A stretch of 64,000 nt of DNA from a virus, in IMG/VR virus record IMGVR_UViG_3300038441_000779, positions 1 through 64,000 of that record; one strand, given 5' to 3'. Shown here piece by piece: positions 1 through 5,867 of this stretch; the first letter of the stretch is position 1; the number at the start of each line of letters is the position of its first letter. The notes under the pieces are model-generated. The model was not told the origin of the DNA. It worked only from the letters and a program-made list of their open reading frames with translations, and did not search any database. A program made the position numbers and the translations under genes.

Positions 1-15
1 AAAAAAAATAGTCAG

Positions 16-55
16 GTAAACCTACCTCTAGCCCTAGGGCTAGAGGTAGGTTTAC
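16..55 (-). terminator. Intrinsic terminator, 40-bp perfect palindrome
   Basis: The two 20-nt arms are exact reverse complements. On the minus strand the stem is followed by a run of U (plus-strand A tract at 1-8). It ends the leftward unit of small genes. The stop codon of the last gene lies inside the stem. Confidence 0.9.
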
Positions 56-222
56 TTGTCTGGATGTTTCTTAAACGCGCTTACCAAAGCAGCGTATTGC
101 TTTACTTGAGCTTCCACCAAATAGACTAAATCTTTGTCTGAATTGGGTGACAACTTAGCGCGATGATCGAGAGCCTCTTCCATGTGATGGACTGCTTCCT
201 CGTAAGTCATACGCCTTCTCAC
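52..222 (-). CDS. Small hypothetical protein (56 aa), GTG start
   Basis: This 56-residue protein is too short for usual ORF cut-offs. The minus strand has AAGGAG at 231-236, 8 nt before a GTG at 222; an in-frame ATG at 210 is the alternative start. The product is rich in Glu, His and Lys, has no membrane segment, and is probably a helical soluble protein. It is the last gene of a leftward unit, and its TAA (52-54) lies inside the terminator stem, so coding and termination signals overlap. Function unknown. Confidence 0.7.
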   Translation of the reverse strand: MRRRMTYEEAVHHMEEALDHRAKLSPNSDKDLVYLVEAQVKQYAALVSAFKKHPDK

Positions 223-239
223 AACAGTCTCCTTGCTTT

Positions 240-584
240 TTAAGCGACAGTGACTTTGTCGATGCTGCGTTGCAGGATTTCCACGCTCACCACGCGACCT
301 TGCAGAGGACCCGATGCAAAAGACTCCAGGTCCCTCATCAGTTTGGCCGCTCTGATAACCCCGGCGATGTCGGTGGAATAGATAACGAAATCTTCTTCCT
401 TGGCGGTGTCACTCACGGTCACCCAAAACGAGTGATCGAATTTATCTGGGGCAAACGTTTCAACACCTTCGGGAATAACCCCCAGTGCATTGAGGTCTTC
501 AATAAGACCGATGAAGGTGGTGCCTTGAACCAGAACACCAACCATTTTCTTACGACGCTGCTCTGCTCTGCTTCTGAACATCAT
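240..584 (-). CDS. Hypothetical protein (114 aa)
   Basis: The product starts with a basic stretch (MMFRSRAEQRRKKM) and continues as a mixed alpha/beta protein with no recognised motif. Two consecutive ATG codons follow an AAAGGAG site; the second (581) is equally plausible. The start overlaps the stop of the upstream gene, and the ribosome binding site lies in that gene's last codons, so translation is probably coupled. Function unknown. Confidence 0.8.
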   Translation of the reverse strand: MMFRSRAEQRRKKMVGVLVQGTTFIGLIEDLNALGVIPEGVETFAPDKFDHSFWVTVSDTAKEEDFVIYSTDIAGVIRAAKLMRDLESFASGPLQGRVVSVEILQRSIDKVTVA

Positions 585-928
585 TCCTCTCCTTTATTAA
601 GCGTTACTTTGGACAGCCCGTTTATATTGATGGTCAAACCACCGTTAAAGTCTGTACCCATAGTGCCACTACGGCTCCATGCGATGTACTTCGTACAGAA
701 GGTGTAAGGCTCTTTTAACTTATCAGTTAATTTAAGCGCTTCATCGGTTACCTTCAAATACTTCTTGTAGATAACCATGCCAGCCTTACGTGCTACAGAT
801 CCTACAACAGCATCAGGGTGTTTAGCCCTGTATGCGTTGTATTCGTCCATGATCTCTTCAGATTCCTTTAAAAGTTTCTGGATCTTGGCACGGATCTGGC
901 GTTCGGCGAAATCAATTACGACGCCCAT
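581..928 (-). CDS. Hypothetical protein (115 aa) with V-I-D-F N-terminus
   Basis: The protein starts MGVVIDFAERQ, an N-terminal pattern (two aliphatic residues, Asp, Phe, then basic residues) shared with the genes at 1820-2032 and 2045-2347. The next 60 residues are Lys/Glu-rich and probably helical; the C-terminal third is Gly/Asn-rich and beta-like. AGGTG precedes the ATG. Function unknown. Confidence 0.8.
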   Translation of the reverse strand: MGVVIDFAERQIRAKIQKLLKESEEIMDEYNAYRAKHPDAVVGSVARKAGMVIYKKYLKVTDEALKLTDKLKEPYTFCTKYIAWSRSGTMGTDFNGGLTININGLSKVTLNKGEE

Positions 929-936
929 AGAGACAC

Positions 937-1134
937 CTACAGTTCGAATTCCACTTCGAGAGCTTCGATCAGTTCTTCGAAGCCATCACACGGATCGGTC
1001 AACAGTTCGTCGTGATCCCAGGCTTGCCACTTGTCAGCGGTTGGATCGAAATCCAGACTGAGGGGGATGTGGTCTTCGCGAGCACGATCTTGAATTGCTT
1101 TGAAACGATCTTCCAACGATTTCTTATTACTCAC
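937..1134 (-). CDS. Small acidic hypothetical protein (65 aa), GTG start
   Basis: GTG at 1134 follows AAGGAG with an 8-nt spacer, which decides the start. The product is acidic, with a basic first 20 residues and an Asp/Glu-rich C-terminal half ending ALEVEFEL. There is no membrane segment or known motif. It lies between two other leftward small genes with gaps of 8-12 nt. Function unknown; acidic small phage proteins often inhibit or mimic nucleic-acid-binding proteins, but nothing here proves that. Confidence 0.75.
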   Translation of the reverse strand: MSNKKSLEDRFKAIQDRAREDHIPLSLDFDPTADKWQAWDHDELLTDPCDGFEELIEALEVEFEL

Positions 1135-1146
1135 ATCAATTACTCC

Positions 1147-1491
1147 TTAGCTAGCTTTCTTCATAGCGGAATTAACCAACGGGCTATTCCAGTTAGCGTC
1201 TTCGGTCATGAGTTTAAGCAGTGACGGACTGGCCTTAACCAGCGGGTTCATGTCCACCTCAAATCGCCCACCTTTGCGGACATGCAACACACCCAACTGG
1301 AAACCGAGTTCCGTGCTACTGAACTCAATGAAGTCACCTTCGTTACAGTAGTTGATTGCCAGTTGCAACATGCGAGGCATCGCGGTGTCGAAGTAACTAT
1401 AGCGACGAACCATGATTACTTCCTTGGACTTGCCACGAGTCATTGTGGCAACAACACGACGCTTCACAGGGTTGTTAATTGCTTTACTCAT
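1147..1491 (-). CDS. Hypothetical protein (114 aa)
   Basis: The N-terminal 30 residues are strongly basic; the middle (about 30-85) looks like a small alpha/beta domain; the C-terminal 30 residues are helical. There is no catalytic motif that I recognise. A GGTAT site precedes the ATG. It is separated from the next downstream gene by about 13 nt. Function unknown. Confidence 0.8.
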   Translation of the reverse strand: MSKAINNPVKRRVVATMTRGKSKEVIMVRRYSYFDTAMPRMLQLAINYCNEGDFIEFSSTELGFQLGVLHVRKGGRFEVDMNPLVKASPSLLKLMTEDANWNSPLVNSAMKKAS

Positions 1492-1541
1492 ACCGAATAC
1501 CTTACTATAATGTACAAAGGAAAAGTCCCGAAGGACCAGAT

Positions 1542-1823
1542 TTATTTCTGACGCTTGAACAGCGACTTAACGATCCGCCACCAGGTAGGCTTGTTTATCT
1601 TTTCGCGGCACTCGTCGGCAATCGTGCGGTAAGGCTGGATGATCTTGTCAAGGAAATCGGCCTTCTCACGCAACTCCTTGGCTCGCTCCCAATCCGACGT
1701 GTCCCTGGTATATCGTGATTCACGATCGTTGGCTTCAGCACGCAGTTCTTTGATTTCGACCTCTACCGGACCAATGATAGAGTTCATCAGTTCCAATCGA
1801 TCACGCCATACTGCACGACTCAC
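1542..1823 (-). CDS. Hypothetical coiled-coil protein (93 aa), GTG start
   Basis: The product is almost entirely charged helix (many Glu, Arg and Lys in heptad-like spacing over residues 8-75) and ends with a basic Trp-containing tail (TWWRIVKSLFKRQK) that could bind a membrane or nucleic acid. The GTG start overlaps the TGA of the upstream gene (GTGA overlap), so it is translationally coupled. A short UUCG hairpin lies just downstream at about 1525-1536. Function unknown. Confidence 0.75.
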   Translation of the reverse strand: MSRAVWRDRLELMNSIIGPVEVEIKELRAEANDRESRYTRDTSDWERAKELREKADFLDKIIQPYRTIADECREKINKPTWWRIVKSLFKRQK

Positions 1824-2032
1824 CGCATGATCCCCAGCTTACGAGAACGCTCTGCCACTTCCATCTTCAATTCCAGCGAGCGAATAACCGCACGCTCACG
1901 CTCACGGACACTGGGCGAAGTATGGAGCAGACGATCGCACTCAGCAATTTGCCGTTTAAGCGATTCGATGGTTTGCAGTTCACCGATATTGCGGCGACGT
2001 TTGAAAGCTACGAAATCTACTACTTGACCCAT
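1820..2032 (-). CDS. Hypothetical protein (70 aa) with V-V-D-F N-terminus
   Basis: It starts MGQVVDFVAFKRRR, matching the N-terminal pattern of the genes at 581-928 and 2045-2347. The rest is charged helix with a Cys in the middle. GGAG lies 8 nt before the ATG. It overlaps the next gene by 4 nt. Function unknown; the shared N-terminus suggests a common binding or targeting peptide in three otherwise different small proteins. Confidence 0.8.
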   Translation of the reverse strand: MGQVVDFVAFKRRRNIGELQTIESLKRQIAECDRLLHTSPSVRERERAVIRSLELKMEVAERSRKLGIMR

Positions 2033-2044
2033 GGCACTACTCCG

Positions 2045-2347
2045 TTAGATAGAACTGCATGGGGTGAAGTCGTCATGGAACGCGTATTCCCCCAGCAAGG
2101 TTTCAAGAGCACTGATAACACCGTTGCCTTCAGCTACAGCCAGATCAGCAATCTGTTTAAGTCGCTCGTGGTCCTTGGCAATCACCTGGATGTTCTCCCA
2201 GTGAACCAGCGCTGCTTTCTGGGAGTTGATAGTTACCCAGATAAGATCAGCGATCACCGCGTTAGGTAGTTCACCGTATTCAGTGAGCTTCCTGTTTACC
2301 AACCGTTTGGCCTTAGCACGCCAAAAGTCCAGAACTTTAGCAGTCAT
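2045..2347 (-). CDS. Hypothetical protein (100 aa) with V-L-D-F N-terminus
   Basis: It starts MTAKVLDFWRAKAKR, the third member of the N-terminal V-x-D-F pattern in this unit. The rest is a helical soluble protein with an acidic C-terminus. AGGAAAG precedes the ATG. The start overlaps the end of the upstream gene by 11 nt. Function unknown. Confidence 0.8.
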   Translation of the reverse strand: MTAKVLDFWRAKAKRLVNRKLTEYGELPNAVIADLIWVTINSQKAALVHWENIQVIAKDHERLKQIADLAVAEGNGVISALETLLGEYAFHDDFTPCSSI

Positions 2348-2594
2348 GGTCTTTCCTCATCCACGGACAACTCGGAGCAATATAAGCCTGGGGGTATTTG
2401 TCCCAGAACTCACCCTTTACTTCATCGGCACGATTAATCAGTGCCTGGGCTTGCTGATGTAGCGCAGAAGCCATTGCAGGGGTACTACAGCACGCGCTCC
2501 TTGCGAACAACAGATTACCTTCACCAGTGAGTGCATAGACCTGGGAGGTCAACCGTGCGCGTTCACGTGCTTCTTCAACTTTAACCGAATCCAT
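2337..2594 (-). CDS. Hypothetical protein (85 aa)
   Basis: The reading frame is open further upstream, but AAGGAG lies 9 nt before the ATG at 2594, and starting there avoids overlap with the upstream gene, so I place the start there. The product begins MDSVKVEEARERAR and is Ala/Glu-rich helix with two adjacent Cys in the middle. Function unknown. Confidence 0.75.
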   Translation of the reverse strand: MDSVKVEEARERARLTSQVYALTGEGNLLFARSACCSTPAMASALHQQAQALINRADEVKGEFWDKYPQAYIAPSCPWMRKDHDC

Positions 2595-2607
2595 CCCAAC
2601 CAACTCC

Positions 2608-2856
2608 TTAAACGTAGTAGCGTTTGTGGTACATAGCAAAATAAGTAAGATTGACTTCCATGCGACGCATGTTCATATCTTTCTTAAGCGCGTCACCTTG
2701 CATCAAGAGAGCATGACGTTCAGCGGGATCAGTACACTCAGTAGATCGAATGTAGTAATCATGAACCCGGCTTGCAAATTCTTCGGCGATTGCCAATTGG
2801 GTTTCAAACTTACCTTTCAGGATTTCGTATTCAGATTTCTGTTTACGGGCAGCCAT
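2608..2856 (-). CDS. Hypothetical protein (82 aa)
   Basis: A helical soluble protein with a basic N-terminus (MAARKQKSEYEILKGK) and a Tyr-rich C-terminus (YFAMYHKRYYV). A GGAAAC site precedes the ATG. A short GC-rich hairpin (2881-2899) lies in the leader just upstream. Function unknown. Confidence 0.8.
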   Translation of the reverse strand: MAARKQKSEYEILKGKFETQLAIAEEFASRVHDYYIRSTECTDPAERHALLMQGDALKKDMNMRRMEVNLTYFAMYHKRYYV

Positions 2857-2880
2857 GTTGTTTCCTTACCTAGCACAGTG

Positions 2881-2899
2881 GGGGAGGGAAAGCCTCCCC
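2881..2899 (-). other. Intergenic hairpin
   Basis: Seven-bp GC stem (GGGGAGG / CCTCCCC) with a 5-nt loop between two leftward genes and no U tract. It could be an RNA-processing or stability element rather than a terminator. Confidence 0.5.
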
Positions 2900-2913
2900 G
2901 AATTAATAAACGA

Positions 2914-3165
2914 TTACTTCATCTCGTCAAGTTGGCGCTGGAGCTCAGCGGCCTTCTTGAGTTCTTCCTGAGCAAACCCGTTGGCGATAAACTTGTCCGC
3001 CTTGTTGTCAGACTTGTTGCCGACTTCGGTGTAGATCTCGGCTTGCTGTTTGTGCGTTTCAATTGCACGACGCAGACTGATCATCTGCCCACGCTTGATA
3101 GAAGCAGTACGACGTTCAGCTTTACGAGCCAGTTCGAGATCGTTGATACCGGTTACTTTGCACAT
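2914..3165 (-). CDS. Hypothetical coiled-coil protein (83 aa)
   Basis: The frame is open upstream to 3210, but CAGGAG lies 7 nt before the ATG at 3165, which I take as the start (MCKVTGIND). The product is Ala/Glu/Lys/Gln-rich and predicted helical throughout, with the C-terminus ELQRQLDEMK typical of a coiled coil. It is the first gene after the promoter at 3221-3256, about 60 nt downstream of that promoter's core. Function unknown. Confidence 0.75.
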   Translation of the reverse strand: MCKVTGINDLELARKAERRTASIKRGQMISLRRAIETHKQQAEIYTEVGNKSDNKADKFIANGFAQEELKKAAELQRQLDEMK

Positions 3166-3220
3166 GGTGTTACTCCTGTTGGTGTGTGGGTAGTTTAAAC
3201 AAACTACCATTACGTGTCAA

Positions 3221-3256
3221 CAGGGTAATATAGGTTTCAAAGTACCTAGAAGTTAA
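3221..3256 (-). promoter_or_regulatory. Leftward early-type promoter
   Basis: The minus strand has TTAACTTCTAG, then TATATTAC at 3225-3232 followed by CC. The core is the one known for phiKZ early promoters, and the same combination recurs at nine other sites in this window. The stop codon of the upstream gene (3253-3255) lies in the upstream element. Confidence 0.75.
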
Positions 3257-3483
3257 CGTGGCCTGTTCCAGATAGCACGGTACTCATTGAGCAGATCAGT
3301 CGCTGCGCTACGACAACCTTCCGCCAAGAACAAGTAGTGTTTGCGTTTGCGTGGGTGCCACCAATAACGTTTAGCCATCTCCAAATTGACCATAGCCAAC
3401 CCTTGGTGATGCGCGATGAAACCAGAAAGCTCTGCACGATAAGCCTTGGTTTCCTTAGTACCTATTGCAGTAACCTTTTCCAT
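3253..3483 (-). CDS. Hypothetical protein (76 aa)
   Basis: Two in-frame ATG codons lie 6 nt apart; only the second (3483) has proper spacing from AAGGA, so I use it. The product is basic, with a His/Trp/Arg cluster in the middle (YWWHPRKRKHY) that could bind nucleic acid. It has its own promoter-like sequence upstream (3500-3530), and its stop codon is part of the next promoter. Function unknown. Confidence 0.75.
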   Translation of the reverse strand: MEKVTAIGTKETKAYRAELSGFIAHHQGLAMVNLEMAKRYWWHPRKRKHYLFLAEGCRSAATDLLNEYRAIWNRPR

Positions 3484-3499
3484 AGTCATCCTTAAATGC

Positions 3500-3530
3500 G
3501 TTCAAACCTAGATAATAGTGACTCAGTGAC
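3500..3530 (-). promoter_or_regulatory. Leftward promoter, variant of the early-type family
   Basis: The minus strand reads CACTATTATCTAGGTTTGA, which resembles the family core plus its GGGTGTA extension but is degenerate. It lies between a terminator hairpin and the next gene, the usual place for this family in the window. Confidence 0.45.
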
Positions 3531-3533
3531 AAT

Positions 3534-3565
3534 ATACCCTATCCCGGTTTCCCGGGATAGGGTAT
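3534..3565 (-). terminator. Hairpin terminator after the kelch gene
   Basis: Perfect 14-bp stem with a 4-nt loop, 6 nt after the stop of the leftward kelch gene. There is no clear U tract, so termination efficiency is uncertain. Confidence 0.65.
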
Positions 3566-3570
3566 AGAGA

Positions 3571-4500
3571 TTATGCAAATTTGATAGAGTCAGACAAACC
3601 GTTAGCACCACGGATCCCGGAGAAGTAATAGATAGTAGTACCTATCGCCGCAGACCCTCCGAAGCCCCGCATGATTCCAGCATTAGCACCCCATTCTTCC
3701 CAGGTGTTTTTATCTGGATCGTACCGGTAGCACTTCTCGTTACTTACCGCCGGTGTCTTAAATCCGAACAGACTAACCAGATAACCACGGAAGCTGTGGA
3801 ACGATCGTCTGCAACCAAAAGCAACCGGTGGCGGTTCCTTAGCCACTAACTCCAGTGACATCGGATCGAATTGATAAAGCTCCTTTTGGTAAACGCTTGA
3901 ACGACGCCCTCCCAAAATGTAGATCTTTCCTTTATGGGCAACCACCCCACAATCCAATCGTCCTGAGATAGGAAGTCCGAGCGCTGCCCACGTATTGGTA
4001 ACCGGGTCATAAACGTGGTTAACGAATGACGTCGGAGTTTCTTGATCTCCGGAGGCAGCAACAATCCCACTGAAATAATACAACTTGCCGTTGACCACAC
4101 AACCGTCACCATGTCGATGTGGTACGGGGCATGGAGCTAACGTTTCCCACAGCCCTGTTGCAAAGTCATAGCTTTCCAGAAGCCCAGTAACCGCAGTAGT
4201 GTTACCGAGGGTCCCAGCACAGATATAAAGCTTGCTACCGAGCATCAAGGAAGTGTGGCCCATTCGCCCCTGACGTAGTGAACGAGTGCTGCCCCAAGTG
4301 TTGGTAACTGGGTTATAAGTAGCAAAAGTGCTAAGAGGTGCTCCTCCCCCGTACCCACCAATCCAATGCGCCTCACCACCATAAGCAATTGCGTCGTGGT
4401 GAAACCCGTACGCTAAACCGGCGATACCAGTCCACGTCATTCCAGAGATGTCTGGTTTTTCTGCCGAACCGCCGGAACTAGGAACCATTAGCTCTAACAT
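3571..4500 (-). CDS. Kelch-repeat beta-propeller protein, probable virion adhesin (309 aa)
   Basis: The sequence shows about six kelch blades with their repeated signatures: a Gly-Gly pair after a short strand (IGGYGGG, ICAGTLG, ILGGRR) and YDP.TNTW / YDPDKNTW ends of blades. Kelch repeats form a beta-propeller that usually binds sugars or proteins. The N-terminus MLELMVPSSGG matches the short MLELL leader of the other adhesins in this window. With its neighbour (4515-5132) it is read leftward, away from the rightward tail block. A second kelch protein is at 40960-41877. Role as receptor-binding or decoration protein is inferred from fold and context. Confidence 0.85.
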   Translation of the reverse strand: MLELMVPSSGGSAEKPDISGMTWTGIAGLAYGFHHDAIAYGGEAHWIGGYGGGAPLSTFATYNPVTNTWGSTRSLRQGRMGHTSLMLGSKLYICAGTLGNTTAVTGLLESYDFATGLWETLAPCPVPHRHGDGCVVNGKLYYFSGIVAASGDQETPTSFVNHVYDPVTNTWAALGLPISGRLDCGVVAHKGKIYILGGRRSSVYQKELYQFDPMSLELVAKEPPPVAFGCRRSFHSFRGYLVSLFGFKTPAVSNEKCYRYDPDKNTWEEWGANAGIMRGFGGSAAIGTTIYYFSGIRGANGLSDSIKFA

Positions 4501-4514
4501 AATCGAATTCTCTT

Positions 4515-5132
4515 TTACACTTCAATTAGAATAGGTCTCCACCCAGCGTTAGTGTTACCGATGCTTTTGGTGGATACCGAGATGCCAGTCGGACCAGTGT
4601 AACCGCGGTTAACGCAGTAGGAACCGGATTGTTTAGACGTTTCCCTACAGTAGTTAGACCGTCCCTGTGAGTTAGCTGTGCTGTCGATACCTAATTCCGC
4701 ATTTGTGAAGTTAGCGTATATAGGGCCTGTATACGTGACATCCCTATTAGCAGCTACCGAATAAATGAGGTCGTTCCATTCCCCGCCAGCAGTATCACTA
4801 GGGTCAGCTACCGCCCCGGTCATAAGGCGGATCAAATAAGTTTTACCACCTATGTTTACGTTACGACCAAACACCAGGTTTAGGTTGTTTAACGCGACCC
4901 AAGAGAAGCTAGTGCGACAAGGCTTCTGTGGAACCCAGACTGTCTTCCCATTTACAGTAAACTGCATCCATGGCGAAGCAGCGTTTATAACAGTACCTGC
5001 GGACAACCCAACCGCTGTAGCGAGATCAGCATAAGTAATGAATTCTTCTGGGTTTACTAAACCATTAAAACCTTCTACCCCTGGATCTACACCAGAGGAT
5101 GCTCCCGCATTTGAAAGATGCAATTCTAGCAT
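4515..5132 (-). CDS. W/P-LEL family virion adhesin, single module (205 aa)
   Basis: This is one copy of a module repeated in the rightward block. It shows the conserved GGEWNDLIY, a Cys-containing segment, the RGYTGPTG loop and a GWRPI ending. The frame is open to a TTG at 5144, but the ATG at 5132 gives the family N-terminus MLELHLSNAG, so I prefer it. It is transcribed leftward from the divergent region, with TTTTATG 33 nt before the ATG. Probable cell-surface-binding virion protein; the fold is not known to me (a C-type-lectin-like fold is possible). Confidence 0.8.
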   Translation of the reverse strand: MLELHLSNAGASSGVDPGVEGFNGLVNPEEFITYADLATAVGLSAGTVINAASPWMQFTVNGKTVWVPQKPCRTSFSWVALNNLNLVFGRNVNIGGKTYLIRLMTGAVADPSDTAGGEWNDLIYSVAANRDVTYTGPIYANFTNAELGIDSTANSQGRSNYCRETSKQSGSYCVNRGYTGPTGISVSTKSIGNTNAGWRPILIEV

Positions 5133-5160
5133 AATCCTACCCAATTATCCGTTTAGGGTT

Positions 5161-5241
5161 AATACATAAAATTTACTGCGGCCCCTATTCTATTTTTATT
5201 GATTTTATGCCCTCACCAAAGTACACTTTCAAGGACCACCT
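5161..5241. promoter_or_regulatory. Divergent promoter region between the two adhesin units, late-type motif
   Basis: TTTTATG occurs on the plus strand at 5203-5209 and on the minus strand at 5165-5171. Each copy ends exactly 33 nt from the start codon it faces (5242 and 5132). A TATG motif has been reported for phiKZ late promoters. The region is otherwise AT-rich with no coding sequence. Confidence 0.6.
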
Positions 5242-5820
5242 ATGGATATCCCGAACTATGAGTTATTCCTGAAGCGGTTCATCGAAGTAAACGTAGAAGT
5301 ATACAAAGATGATCCCGCTTTCGTGGCTCAGCTCAATGCGCTGACGCTTGACACTCTCGTAATTACCAACCTGCGTAAGGCCGATCTTGAGGGTAAGGTT
5401 TACCACACCGTGGACGTAGAGAAGGTCGGTTTGCTGAAAGGCTTCGACCAGCACTACTACCCGGCGGACTACGTAGAACACCACGCTGCCAAACTGGAAG
5501 ACCCCGAACCGAAAACGGTAGAGGTTCTCCAGACCCGTACCCTGCCAGGCGTTTACCTGGTGCTCGTGAACGAGACTGATCACAAGAGCGCCCTGCTGGT
5601 AAACCACGGGGAAAAGACGATTGAAGCACTGACCGCTTTGGTCAAGGCTAAATCTAAAGTCGTACTGACCGACGAGCAGATCACCGTTAGCGAAGATCTG
5701 TCCACTGTGACGATCGACTCCCCTACCGTCATTGGTTTGTTGCAAGTATACGAAAGTATCTACGACGAACTCCCTCGCTGGAATGGGGAATACGTTTACG
5801 ACGGCACGTTGACGTATTAA
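5242..5820 (+). CDS. Virion-associated protein (192 aa), paralogue of 27359-27943
   Basis: First gene of the rightward tail block, preceded by AAGGA. The N-terminus (YELFLKRFIEVNVEVYKDDP) aligns with LELFFERFLSFNLDRYQSNP of the leftward gene at 27359-27943; both continue with an LT..T/D.. I-containing strand and a similar length. The rest is mixed alpha/beta with no catalytic motif. Its position just before the long fibre suggests a fibre-attachment or baseplate-linked role, but the function is unknown. Confidence 0.85.
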   Translation: MDIPNYELFLKRFIEVNVEVYKDDPAFVAQLNALTLDTLVITNLRKADLEGKVYHTVDVEKVGLLKGFDQHYYPADYVEHHAAKLEDPEPKTVEVLQTRTLPGVYLVLVNETDHKSALLVNHGEKTIEALTALVKAKSKVVLTDEQITVSEDLSTVTIDSPTVIGLLQVYESIYDELPRWNGEYVYDGTLTY

Positions 5821-5867
5821 CACCACCGACACGGACGGAACTTTAAATCCTTTTAGAGGAAAGAAAC

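Noticed and set aside
1525-1536. Short UUCG hairpin between 1542 and 1491
   Set aside because: Only a 4-bp stem; mentioned under the neighbouring gene but not called as a separate feature.
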